Assembly: GCF_022346945.1 (NCBI RefSeq)
Contig: NZ_JAKRNI010000019.1
Coordinates: 1 to 60,461, forward strand
Direction of reading: 5' to 3'
DNA length: 60,461 nt
Source of the DNA: Microbacterium sp. ACRRU
Lineage (GTDB): Bacteria > Actinomycetota > Actinomycetes > Actinomycetales > Microbacteriaceae
Made by a program: the position numbers and the translations under genes. The notes under the pieces are model-generated. The model saw nothing but the letters and a program-made list of their open reading frames with translations. It searched no databases and was not told the origin of the DNA. Each line of letters starts with the position of its first letter. The stretch's first letter is position 1. This document shows positions 50,376-58,617 of this stretch, in pieces.

Positions 50376-51533
50376 ATGAGCGTCGCCCCTCTTCGTGCCC
50401 TTCCGCTCGAACGTCTACGCGAGCGCTCGAGCTCGAAGTGGCGGACGTATCCCGAGGACGTGCTGCCCCTGTTCGTCGCCGAGACCGATTTCCCCCTCGC
50501 ACCCGCCATCTCTCGCGAGCTTGCGAGCCTGGTGGAGCGCGGGGACACCGGGTACACACCGCCCGACCCGGGTCTTGCGCGCGCCTACGCGGCATTCGCC
50601 GAGCGCCGTTTCGGATGGACGGTGGACCCGGCACGTGTGCGGAGCACGTGCGACGTGATGATGGGGATCGTCGAGGTTCTGCGCGCGTCGATCGCGCCGG
50701 GCGACCGCGTCGTCGTCACGCCGCCGGTGTATCCGCCCTTCTACGACTGCATCCCCGAGGCCGGCGGAGTGGTCGAGAGGGTGCCGCTGCGCGACACCGG
50801 GGACGGGTGGGCGCTCGACCTCGACGCGATCGCTGCCGCCCTGGCATCCGGAGCCCGCGCCGTGCTGCTGTGCAACCCGCACAATCCCACCGGAACCGCT
50901 CACTCCCGCGCCGCCCTCGCGCGTCTCGCCGAGATCGCCGACCGGCACGGGGCTGTCGTTCTCAGCGATGAGATCCACGCGCCTCTCGTCCATCCCGGCG
51001 CCACCTTCACGCCGTTCCTGGCGGCTTCGGACCTCGCGGCGCGCGTGGGCTTCGCGTTCGTCAGCGCGAGCAAGGCCTTCAACCTCGCGGGCCTCAAGTG
51101 CGCTCTCATGGTCACGGCGTCGGACGAGCGCACGGCCGTGGTGGCGGGGCTCCCCGCCGAGGTGGAGTGGCGGACCGGATTGTTCGGTGCGCGCGCCGCG
51201 GTGGCGGCGTTCGCCCTCGAGAGCGACGTCTGGCTGGATGGGCTGCGCGCGGCGCTGGACGAGAACAGACACCTCCTGGCGGGTCTCCTCGCCGATCATC
51301 TGCCGCTCGCGCGATATCGGGTCCCGGATGCCGGATTCCTCGCGTGGGTGGACCTCTCGGCCTACGGCTGGGGTGACAACCCGGCGACCAAGATCCGGCG
51401 AGAGGCGAAGGTCGCGTTCCACCTCGGCCCGTACTTCGGCGTCGAGGGCGCCGGGCACGTCCGCATCAACTTCGGCTGCTCTCCCGAGGTGCTGCGCGAG
51501 GCCATCGAGCGTACGGCGACCCTCACCGGGTAG
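50376..51533 (+). CDS. MalY/PatB-type PLP-dependent aminotransferase / C-S lyase
   Basis: A 385-residue fold-type I PLP enzyme. The PLP Lys is K233 in SASKAFNLAGLK; LPLFVAETDFPLAP near the start and CNPHNPTG mark the MalY/PatB subgroup, whose members cleave cystathionine or cysteine beta-C-S bonds and sometimes repress maltose genes. The C-terminal Arg for the substrate carboxylate is in HVRINFGCS. It follows the suf operon, but the hairpin at 50277 and its own -10 indicate separate transcription, so a role as sulfur donor to SUF is only a possibility. Confidence 0.9.
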   Translation: MSVAPLRALPLERLRERSSSKWRTYPEDVLPLFVAETDFPLAPAISRELASLVERGDTGYTPPDPGLARAYAAFAERRFGWTVDPARVRSTCDVMMGIVEVLRASIAPGDRVVVTPPVYPPFYDCIPEAGGVVERVPLRDTGDGWALDLDAIAAALASGARAVLLCNPHNPTGTAHSRAALARLAEIADRHGAVVLSDEIHAPLVHPGATFTPFLAASDLAARVGFAFVSASKAFNLAGLKCALMVTASDERTAVVAGLPAEVEWRTGLFGARAAVAAFALESDVWLDGLRAALDENRHLLAGLLADHLPLARYRVPDAGFLAWVDLSAYGWGDNPATKIRREAKVAFHLGPYFGVEGAGHVRINFGCSPEVLREAIERTATLTG

Positions 51534-51576
51534 TTCGGTGACGAGACTTCCCCCGCCCCGGGCGTGGCATCCGAGG

Positions 51577-51595
51577 ATAGGTAAGGATATCCTTA
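51577..51595 (+). promoter_or_regulatory. IdeR/DtxR iron box overlapping the -10 of the siderophore reductase gene
   Basis: The 19-mer ATAGGTAAGGATATCCTTA matches the IdeR/DtxR consensus TTAGGTTAGGCTAACCTAA at 14 of 19 positions and contains the perfect palindrome TAAGGATATCCTTA (51582-51595). The -10 hexamer TATCCT (51588-51593) lies inside it, exactly 6 nt before the GTG at 51600. Iron-loaded regulator bound here would block polymerase directly. Confidence 0.85.
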
Positions 51596-51599
51596 TCGG

Positions 51600-52529
51600 G
51601 TGAAGACAGCCACGCGTCCCGCCTACCGCCCGTACGTCGCCGTGGTCAAGAGCGCGCGGCTGCTGTCACCGCACTTCGCCCGCATCACGCTCACGTCGCC
51701 CGACTTCGACGTCTTCGGGGTGGACCGTCGAGACCAGCGCGTGAAGATCGTGCTGCCTGGGCCCGACGGCCGACTGTGCGACATCGGACAGGCCGACCCC
51801 GAGGCGATCGACAACGGCGAGTGGTACGCGCGCTGGCGTGACCTTCCCGATGCGGAGCGGATGCCGTTCCGCACGTACACCGTGCGCCGCATCGACCCGG
51901 AGGCTCTCGAGCTCGACATCGACTTCGTCCTCCACCACGATGCCGGACCGGCGGGCAGCTGGGCCGAAACCGCGGCGGTGGGCGATCGCCTCATCGTCGT
52001 CGGACCTGACGCGCGCAGCCCCGAATCCGCGCAGGGCATCGACTTCCACCCGGGCACGGCTCGGCGCATCCTCCTCGCCGGCGACGAGACCGCGGCCCCG
52101 GCGATCTGCGCGGTGCTGGAAGGACTCGGTCCGGGCGTCGAGGCCGAGGCGTTCATCGAGGTTCCCTCGGTCGACGATGCGCTGCCGCTCACCGCGGCGC
52201 GCGGGCGCGTGCGCTGGCTCGCTCGCGACGAGCGCCCGCATGGCGAGGCCCTCATCGAGGCCATCGAGGCGTGGACCGCGGTGTCCGGAGAACTGCTCGC
52301 ACGGGCGGCAGCACCCCGCCCGCAGGCGCTGGAAGACATCGACGTCGATGTCGACCTGCTGTGGGACAGCCCCGACGACGGCGAGGGCGAGTTCTACGCC
52401 TGGATCGCGGGCGAGTCGCAGACGGTCAAGGTGCTGCGCCGGCTCCTCGTCCAGGGCTGCGGCGTCGACCGCAAGCGTGTCGCGTTCATGGGGTACTGGC
52501 GCGCCGGTCAGGTGGAGCGCACGGGCTGA
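51600..52529 (+). CDS. siderophore-interacting protein (FAD ferric-siderophore reductase)
   Basis: A 309-residue SIP-family reductase (ViuB-like). The FAD domain has RTYTVRRIDPEALELDIDFVLHHDAGPAGSWAE, with RxYTxR and the GPAxxW motif, and the C-terminal SIP domain ends GEGEFYAWIAGESQTVKVLRRLLV and RVAFMGYWRAG, the usual NAD(P)H-side signature. It reduces ferric siderophore in the cytoplasm to free the iron. The GTG is used for a leaderless message directly under an iron box. It faces the FecBCDE-type transporter genes tail to tail. Confidence 0.95.
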   Translation: MKTATRPAYRPYVAVVKSARLLSPHFARITLTSPDFDVFGVDRRDQRVKIVLPGPDGRLCDIGQADPEAIDNGEWYARWRDLPDAERMPFRTYTVRRIDPEALELDIDFVLHHDAGPAGSWAETAAVGDRLIVVGPDARSPESAQGIDFHPGTARRILLAGDETAAPAICAVLEGLGPGVEAEAFIEVPSVDDALPLTAARGRVRWLARDERPHGEALIEAIEAWTAVSGELLARAAAPRPQALEDIDVDVDLLWDSPDDGEGEFYAWIAGESQTVKVLRRLLVQGCGVDRKRVAFMGYWRAGQVERTG

Positions 52530-52532
52530 GCG

Positions 52533-52587
52533 CTTCCCGACCGGAGCGGTGAGCCCGGTCGGAAGGGTGACGCGCCCGGAGGGCGCG
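52533..52587. terminator. two hairpins between convergent iron genes
   Basis: An 11-bp stem with one bulged C (52533-52544 with 52555-52565) is followed by a 7-bp CGCGCCC/GGGCGCG stem with a 3-nt loop (52571-52587). They lie between the reductase stop and the transporter ATPase stop and could end transcripts from both sides. Confidence 0.65.
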
Positions 52588-52591
52588 CTCC

Positions 52592-53416
52592 TCAGCGAAC
52601 CACGGGGGTGGTCTCGCTCACGGTGTGGTGCCGCCCCAGGGGGATCACCATCGGGCGCCCGGTCAGCGGATCGGGGACGACACGGCTGTCGAGACCGAAG
52701 ACCTCGCGCACCGTGTCCTCGGTGAGCACGTCGCCCGGGTCTCCGGCGGCGATCACCCGTCCGGCCGACATGGCGACGAGGTGGTCGGCGTACCGCGCGG
52801 CCAGATTGAGGTCGTGCAGCACCATGACCACGGTCGTCCCGCGGTGGCGGTTCAGGTCGGTGAGCAGATCGAGCACGTCGATCTGATGGCTGATGTCGAG
52901 GAACGTCGTGGGTTCGTCCAGCAGCAGGATGTCGGTCTCCTGTGCGAGGGCCATCGCGATCCACACGCGCTGACGCTGCCCCCCGCTGAGTTCGTCGACG
53001 TGCCGGTCGGCCAGGTGCGTGGTGTCGGTGGCATCCAAGGCGCGAGCGACGGCCTCGTCGTCGGCGCGGGTCCACCGCGACAGTGCGCCCTGGTGGGGGT
53101 GGCGTCCCCGGCTCACCAGGTCGGAGACGGCGATGCCGTCGGGTGCGAGCGGCGATTGGGGGAGAAGGCCCAGGATGCGAGCGACCTGCTTGGTGGGCAG
53201 CCGGTGGATCGCCTTGCCGTCGAGCAGCACTTCGCCGCGCGCGGGGCTCAGCAGCCGCGCCATCGCCTTCAGCAGCGTCGACTTTCCGCACGCGTTGGCG
53301 CCGACGATGGTGGTGACGCGGCCCGGGGGGACGTCGAGGGTCAAAGACTCCACGATCGTGCGATCGCCGTAGCCCAGGGTGACCCCCTCGGCCCGCAGGG
53401 TGCGCTCGGTGGTCAT
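52592..53416 (-). CDS. iron-siderophore ABC transporter ATP-binding protein
   Basis: A 274-residue FecE/FepC-type ATPase. Walker A is GANACGKST, where most relatives have GPNGCGKST. The Q-loop LPQSPLAPDGI, the signature LSGGQRQRVWIAMALAQ and Walker B ILLLDEPTTFLDISHQ are intact; the DIxHQ extension is typical of the ferric-siderophore subfamily. The ATG has GGAGG 9 nt upstream and overlaps the preceding permease stop by 4 nt (ATGA). It powers the two permeases encoded upstream. Confidence 0.96.
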   Translation of the reverse strand: MTTERTLRAEGVTLGYGDRTIVESLTLDVPPGRVTTIVGANACGKSTLLKAMARLLSPARGEVLLDGKAIHRLPTKQVARILGLLPQSPLAPDGIAVSDLVSRGRHPHQGALSRWTRADDEAVARALDATDTTHLADRHVDELSGGQRQRVWIAMALAQETDILLLDEPTTFLDISHQIDVLDLLTDLNRHRGTTVVMVLHDLNLAARYADHLVAMSAGRVIAAGDPGDVLTEDTVREVFGLDSRVVPDPLTGRPMVIPLGRHHTVSETTPVVR

Positions 53417-54471
53417 AGCGTGGTTCCTCCGGATCGACTGCTGCGGACGAGCAGGTAGATGAGATAGGGAGCGCCCAGGACGCCGGTGATCACGCCGACG
53501 GGGAGACGCGTGCCGAACGCGTACTGGGCGCAGAAGTCGGCGATGAGGACGAGGAGGGCGCCGACGAGCCCGGCGGGGAGCACGGGCGACCCGACGGGGC
53601 CGAGGATGCGGACCGCGATCGGGCCGGCGAGGAACGAGACGAAAGCGATCGGCCCGGCCGCCGCGGTGCCGAAGGCGAGAAGGCCCACGGCCGCGACGAT
53701 GAGCAGCAGTCGGCTGCGTTCGACAGGGAGGCCGACGGCGGCGGCGGTGTCGTCGCCCATGCGCAGGATCTCCAGACGCCGGGCGAGGATCAGGAGCACC
53801 GGGCCCAGGATCGCCACGGCGCCGAGGACGGGGAGGGCCCGGTTCCATGTCGCATCATTGAGGTTTCCGGTGATCCAGCGCATGGCGGCGGGAAGATCCC
53901 ATTCGGCGGCGCGCGAGATCACGTAGGACACGACCGCCTGGCACATCGCGGCGACGCCGATGCCGACGAGGATGAGGCGGGCGCCGGAGCCGCCCTTGCG
54001 GTAGGCGAGCAGGTAGATGGACAGGGCCGCGCCCAGGGCGGCGACCATCGCGAGGAACGACACGGCGGTCTCGCTGAGGCCGAGGACGACGATGCCGATG
54101 ACCGCGGCCGCACTGGCGCCGGTGTTGATGCCGATGACGTCCGGGCTGGCCAGGGCGTTGCGGAGCATGGTCTGGAACACGACGCCGCCCATGCCGAAAC
54201 ACAGGCCCGTGAGAAGACCCGTGAGGGCACGCGGCAGCCGCAGTTCTCCCACCGTGAAGGAGGCGCCCGGGACCGTCTGCCCCGTCAGCACCCCGAGGAC
54301 CTCGGCGGGGGAGTAGGAGGTCTGACCGAGCATGAGGGAGAGCGCGAAGACCACGATGAGGAGGACGGCCAGGATGCCGGTCACCAGCGTCCAGCGACGG
54401 CGACGCCGACGCCGACCGGCGGCGACCGCGTTCAGCGCGGCGGGGGCGGGGGGAGCCAGCACGGTGGTCAC
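53413..54471 (-). CDS. iron-siderophore ABC transporter permease (FecCD family), second
   Basis: A 352-residue FecCD/BtuC-type permease with about ten helices. An Arg-rich cytoplasmic N-terminus (RRRRRRRW) precedes the first helix. Family landmarks are RLPRALTGLLTGLCFGMGGVVFQ, NALASPDVIGINTGAS and GPIAFVSFLAGPIA with the EAA-like coupling loop. GTG overlaps the stop of the first permease as GTGA, so the pair is translated together and probably forms a heterodimeric channel. Confidence 0.95.
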   Translation of the reverse strand: MTTVLAPPAPAALNAVAAGRRRRRRRWTLVTGILAVLLIVVFALSLMLGQTSYSPAEVLGVLTGQTVPGASFTVGELRLPRALTGLLTGLCFGMGGVVFQTMLRNALASPDVIGINTGASAAAVIGIVVLGLSETAVSFLAMVAALGAALSIYLLAYRKGGSGARLILVGIGVAAMCQAVVSYVISRAAEWDLPAAMRWITGNLNDATWNRALPVLGAVAILGPVLLILARRLEILRMGDDTAAAVGLPVERSRLLLIVAAVGLLAFGTAAAGPIAFVSFLAGPIAVRILGPVGSPVLPAGLVGALLVLIADFCAQYAFGTRLPVGVITGVLGAPYLIYLLVRSSRSGGTTL

Positions 54472-55514
54472 AGGGCCCTCATCTTCTGACGGCGGACGAG
54501 GGCGATGAAGAAGGGGGCGCCGATGAGGGCCGTGATGATTCCGACCTCGATCTCCTCGGGGCGCGCGACGATGCGGCCGAGGACGTCGGCGAGGGTCAGG
54601 AGCACGGCGCCGCCCAGCGCCGAGACGGGGAGGAGCCAGCGGTGGTCGACGCCGACGACGAGGCGGATCATGTGCGGGACGACGAGGCCGATGAAGCCGA
54701 TCGGACCGGCGACGGCGGTCGCGGCTCCGCAGAGGATCACCGCACCGGCTGAGGACAGCAGGCGAGCGGTGCGAACGCGCGCCCCGAGGCCCGCGGCCAG
54801 CTCGTCGCCCAGAGCCAGGGTGTTCAGCGCCGATGCGCTCGCGAAGCAGACCACGAATCCGACGAGGAGGAAGGGGAGCACCTGCAGGATCGTCTCGGGC
54901 GTCGCGCCGCCGACGCCGCCGATCTGCCAGAAGCGGAACACGTTCATCACGTTGATGCGCGGCAGGAGGATGGCGCTGACGAGCGAGCTGAAGGCGACGG
55001 CGGTCACAGCCCCGGCGAGGGCCAACCGCAGCGGCGTCGGGCCGCCGCGTCCGAGCGAACCGATCGCGTATACCAGCACCGCGGCCGCACCCGCGCCGAG
55101 CAAGCCCACCCAGATGTAGGCCGACGCCGTGCTCAGCCCGAAGAAGGCGATGCCGGTGACGATCGCGAGCGAGGCGCCGCCGTTGATCCCGAGGATCTGA
55201 GGGTCGGCGAGAGGATTGCGGGTGGCGCCCTGGAGGACCGCGCCCGCGACCGCGAGCGCGGCGCCGACGAGCATCGCGAGGATGGTTCGAGGCACACGCT
55301 TGCCCACGGCGGCCGCAGAGGCGGTGTCGGTCGACCCGCCGAGCCCGGCCCAGATGTCGGCGGGGGCGACGTCTCGGGCTCCGAACGTCACCGAGAGCAC
55401 GGCGACGATGACGAGTGCCGTCACCAGGACGGCGACGCCGACGACCCGGCGCCGCCCCCAACGACGCGGACGCGCGTCGCCGGGGGCGGTCGGGGTCGGG
55501 GCGAGAACGGTCAT
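54468..55514 (-). CDS. iron-siderophore ABC transporter permease (FecCD family), first
   Basis: A 348-residue FecCD-type permease with about ten helices. Motifs RVPRTILAMLVGAALAVAGAVLQG, NPLADPQILGINGGAS and GPIGFIGLVVPHMIRL are characteristic; the last is the segment coupling to the ATPase. It partners the second permease. It lies 25 nt after the substrate-binding protein gene. Confidence 0.96.
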   Translation of the reverse strand: MTVLAPTPTAPGDARPRRWGRRRVVGVAVLVTALVIVAVLSVTFGARDVAPADIWAGLGGSTDTASAAAVGKRVPRTILAMLVGAALAVAGAVLQGATRNPLADPQILGINGGASLAIVTGIAFFGLSTASAYIWVGLLGAGAAAVLVYAIGSLGRGGPTPLRLALAGAVTAVAFSSLVSAILLPRINVMNVFRFWQIGGVGGATPETILQVLPFLLVGFVVCFASASALNTLALGDELAAGLGARVRTARLLSSAGAVILCGAATAVAGPIGFIGLVVPHMIRLVVGVDHRWLLPVSALGGAVLLTLADVLGRIVARPEEIEVGIITALIGAPFFIALVRRQKMRAL

Positions 55515-55539
55515 CGCGCCGAGCTGTCGGGAAGCGACA

Positions 55540-56574
55540 TCAGGAGCCGGCCTTCTCGGCGGCCGCGCCGACGAGACCGATGTACTCGTCGCCGAAGGTC
55601 GTGCCGATCGAGAGGGGGCTCGGGTTGCCCGCGGCGGCGATCGAGGTGTTGTCGGGCAGCATCACGACCGCACCCGAGGCGATGGCCGGGATGCGCGACC
55701 ACAGCGGGTCGGCCTGCAGCTGCGCGAGGGTCTTCTCGTCGCCGTAGCTGACGACGACGGAGACGTCCGAGAAGTTCTCGATGTTCTCGGTGCTCTGGGT
55801 GAACCAGAACGTGTCGCTGTCGGCGCTCGAGGTCTCGACGGCCTTCGCCGGGGTCATGCCGAGTTCGCTGAGGTACAGGGCGCGGGGGTCCTTCAGCGAG
55901 TAGTAGCCCACGGTGCTGAGGTCGGTGGGGTCGAGGTAGGTGAACAGCGTGGCCTTGCCGCTGATCGCGGGGTACTTCGCGGCCTCGTCGGTGACGTGCT
56001 TCTCCAGGTCGGCGACCAGCGTCTCGGCTTCGCTCTCGAGGCCCAGGGCCTTGGCATCCGTCAGCGTCATCTCCTGCCAAGACGTGCCCCAGGCGATGTC
56101 GGGGTAGGCCACGACGGGCGCGATCTTGCTCAGGGTCTCGTACTCCTCTTCCGTCATGCCGGAGTAGGCGCCGAGGATGACGTCGGGGCGGGCGTCGGCG
56201 ATGGCTTCGTAGTCGAAGCCGTTCGTCTCGTCCATGAGCGTGGGCGTCTCAACGCCGAGCTCGTCGAGCTTGTCCTTGACCCACGGGAGCATGCCGTCGC
56301 CGTCCTCGTCGCCCCACGTGACCTTCGGCATCGCCACGGGCACGACACCGAGCGCGAGGGCCGCTTCCTGGTTGCCCCAGCTAACGGCGACGACGCGCTC
56401 GGGCTCCGCCGGGATCGTCGTCTCGCCGAAGGCGTGCTCGATCGTGACGGGGAACTCGCCGTCGGACGAGGGAGAGGCATCCTGGGCGCCGGGCGTGGCG
56501 GCGGTGCCGGCGCAGCCGGTCAGGACGAGGGCCGTGGTGGCGGCGAGCGCTGCCAACGCGCGGAAACGGGACAC
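55540..56574 (-). CDS. iron-siderophore substrate-binding lipoprotein
   Basis: A 344-residue class III binding protein (FecB/FepB-like). The signal peptide ends in the lipobox LTGC (C21), so it is anchored outside the membrane. The N-terminal ITIEHAFGETTIPAEPERVVAV pattern (here VTIEHAFGETTIPAEPERVV) and the helical backbone between two lobes are typical. GTG is used with AGGAGG 6 nt upstream, and an iron box sits just before. It heads the transporter operon of binding protein, two permeases and ATPase. The bound siderophore is not predictable. Confidence 0.95.
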   Translation of the reverse strand: MSRFRALAALAATTALVLTGCAGTAATPGAQDASPSSDGEFPVTIEHAFGETTIPAEPERVVAVSWGNQEAALALGVVPVAMPKVTWGDEDGDGMLPWVKDKLDELGVETPTLMDETNGFDYEAIADARPDVILGAYSGMTEEEYETLSKIAPVVAYPDIAWGTSWQEMTLTDAKALGLESEAETLVADLEKHVTDEAAKYPAISGKATLFTYLDPTDLSTVGYYSLKDPRALYLSELGMTPAKAVETSSADSDTFWFTQSTENIENFSDVSVVVSYGDEKTLAQLQADPLWSRIPAIASGAVVMLPDNTSIAAAGNPSPLSIGTTFGDEYIGLVGAAAEKAGS

Positions 56575-56591
56575 AGAAGACCTCCTGCGGG

Positions 56592-56610
56592 TTAGGTAAG
56601 GATAGGCTTA
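56592..56610 (-). promoter_or_regulatory. IdeR/DtxR iron box of the siderophore transporter operon
   Basis: TTAGGTAAGGATAGGCTTA matches the IdeR/DtxR 19-bp consensus at 14 of 19 positions and lies 17 nt upstream of the binding-protein GTG at 56574. It is the second iron box of this region. Confidence 0.82.
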
Positions 56611-56758
56611 GTTTAGATCACGCGGAACGGGTGACCGCAAACCCGATGCCCTTTCCCTCCGCGGATTGTCTCGACCGTGGGGTATCGCCCGAGCGACGCG
56701 AGCCGGATGCCGTCTCCCGCGCGGATCCGCTCGACGGTGGTGTGTTCTCCGGTCGACG

Positions 56759-56764
56759 TATACT
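56759..56764 (+). promoter_or_regulatory. possible -10 hexamer of the ABC-F gene
   Basis: TATACT fits the -10 consensus and would give a leader of about 50 nt before the GTG at 56822. No -35 at proper distance is evident. The rest of the 247-nt gap 56575-56821 holds only the iron box. Confidence 0.35.
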
Positions 56765-56821
56765 GGGTGGCTGGCCATCATCGGCCGCTCCTCCCTTTCC
56801 TCTAGCGAATGGACGTCTGCT

Positions 56822-58420
56822 GTGCTCGCCGTGCACGATCTCGAGATCCGCGTCGGCGCGCGCGTGCTGATGTCGGAGGTGTCGTTCCGCGTCTCGGACG
56901 GCGACAAGATCGGGCTGGTCGGTCGCAACGGCGCCGGAAAGACCACGCTCACCAAGGTGCTCGCCGGTGATCTGCTGCCCTCCGCCGGAGGCGTCGACCG
57001 CAGCGGAGAGCTCGGATACCTCCCGCAGGATCCCCGTTCGGGCGATCCCGAGATGCTCGCGCGCACCCGCATCCTCGACGCCCGCGGACTCGGCACCCTC
57101 GCGCTGGGCATGCAGGAGGCGTCGCTCGCGATGGGCAGCGACGATGCCGCGGTCGCGGCCAAGGCGATGAAGAAGTACGCCAACCTCACCGAGCGGTTCG
57201 AGGCGCAGGGCGGCTACGCGGCCGAGGCCGAGGCGGCATCCATCGCCCATAACCTGTCGCTTCCCGACCGGATCCTCGACCAGCCGCTGAAGACGCTCTC
57301 AGGCGGCCAGCGCCGCCGCATCGAGTTGGCGCGCATCCTGTTCTCCGACGCGCAGACGATGATCCTCGACGAGCCGACCAACCACCTCGACGCCGACAGC
57401 GTCGTGTGGCTGCGCGAGTTCCTGAAGGGATACAAGGGCGGGCTCATCGTGATCTCGCACGACGTCGAGCTCGTGGGCGAGACGGTGAACCGCGTGTTCT
57501 ACCTGGATGCCAATCGCCAGGTCATCGACGTCTACAACATGAACTGGAAGAACTACCTGCGCCAGCGGGTGGCCGACGAGGAGCGCCGTAAGAAGGAGCG
57601 CGCCAACGTCGAGAAGAAGGCCACCGCGCTGCAGCAGCAGGCCGCGCGCTTCGGCGCCAAGGCGTCGAAGGCCGCCGCCGCGCACCAAATGGTGGCGCGC
57701 GCCGAGAAGATGCTCAAGGGTCTGGATGACGTGCGTCAGGACGAGCGGGTCGCCAAACTCCGGTTCCCCAAGCCGGCGCCGTGCGGCAAGACCCCGCTGA
57801 TGGCATCGGGCCTTTCCAAGTCGTACGGCTCGCTCGAGATCTTCACCGACGTGGACCTCGCGATCGACCGGGGATCGCGCGTGGTCATCCTCGGACTCAA
57901 CGGTGCGGGAAAGACGACCCTCCTGCGCATCCTCGCGGGCGTCGACAAGCCCGACACCGGCCAGCTCGAGCCCGGCCACGGCCTGAAGATCGGTTACTAC
58001 GCCCAGGAGCACGAGAACCTCGACGTGAATCGGTCGGTGCTCGACAATATGATGTCGGCGGCCCCCGACATCACCGCGACCGAGGCCCGCAAAGTCCTGG
58101 GCTCGTTCCTGTTCGTGGGCGACGACGTCCTCAAGCCCGCCGGTGTCCTCTCCGGCGGCGAGAAGACACGCCTGTCGCTCGCGACGCTCGTGGTCTCCTC
58201 GGCGAACATGCTGTTGCTCGATGAGCCGACGAATAACCTCGACCCCGCGTCGCGCGAGGAGATCCTCGGCGCTCTCGCGCACTACGAGGGCGCCGTCGTG
58301 CTGGTCTCGCACGATGAAGGGGCCGTCGAGGCGCTCAACCCCGAACGCGTCCTCATCCTGCCGGACGGTGTCGAAGACATCTGGGGCCGCGACTACGCGG
58401 ACCTGGTGACGCTGGCCTGA
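56822..58420 (+). CDS. ABC-F family ATPase
   Basis: A 532-residue protein with two ABC ATPase domains and no membrane helices. Walker A motifs are GRNGAGKTT and GLNGAGKTT, signatures LSGGQRRRIELARIL and LSGGEKTRLSLATL, and both Walker B motifs end in DEPTN(H/N)LD. The charged helical linker between them (RQRVADEERRKKERANVEKKA...) is the ribosome-contacting P-site tRNA interaction motif region. It most likely acts on the ribosome, as translation factor or antibiotic-protection relative (Uup/EttA class). The GTG immediately precedes LAVHDLEIRVG; no good Shine-Dalgarno is present. It is monocistronic. Confidence 0.93.
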   Translation: MLAVHDLEIRVGARVLMSEVSFRVSDGDKIGLVGRNGAGKTTLTKVLAGDLLPSAGGVDRSGELGYLPQDPRSGDPEMLARTRILDARGLGTLALGMQEASLAMGSDDAAVAAKAMKKYANLTERFEAQGGYAAEAEAASIAHNLSLPDRILDQPLKTLSGGQRRRIELARILFSDAQTMILDEPTNHLDADSVVWLREFLKGYKGGLIVISHDVELVGETVNRVFYLDANRQVIDVYNMNWKNYLRQRVADEERRKKERANVEKKATALQQQAARFGAKASKAAAAHQMVARAEKMLKGLDDVRQDERVAKLRFPKPAPCGKTPLMASGLSKSYGSLEIFTDVDLAIDRGSRVVILGLNGAGKTTLLRILAGVDKPDTGQLEPGHGLKIGYYAQEHENLDVNRSVLDNMMSAAPDITATEARKVLGSFLFVGDDVLKPAGVLSGGEKTRLSLATLVVSSANMLLLDEPTNNLDPASREEILGALAHYEGAVVLVSHDEGAVEALNPERVLILPDGVEDIWGRDYADLVTLA

Positions 58421-58490
58421 CCCGGGCACGCGCACACGTTTCCGCGCACGCTCGCGTCGGTTCGCCCGGTCGCGCGGACGGCCTCCGCGC

Positions 58491-58616
58491 TGACCGCGGC
58501 TTGCCGACTTCGGCAGGCGGGAGCCCCTGCGCTCGATCTTCGGACCTCCGCGCCTGACCGCGGCTCGCCGACTTCGGCAAGCGGGAGCCCCTGCGCTCGA
58601 TCTTCGGGCCTCCGCC
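58491..58616. repeat. 64-bp tandem repeat with internal inverted repeat
   Basis: Two direct copies (58491-58554 and 58555-58616) differ at about three positions. Each copy carries GCCGACTTCGGC, a short inverted repeat flanked by CTTG/CAAG-type pairing, able to form a hairpin in RNA from either side. A fragment of the boundary (GGCCTCCGCGC) precedes copy 1. The repeat fills the gap between the convergent ABC-F and SURF1 genes and ends at the SURF1 stop. A role in termination is likely; no other content is seen in 58421-58617. Confidence 0.8.
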
Positions 58617-58617
58617 G

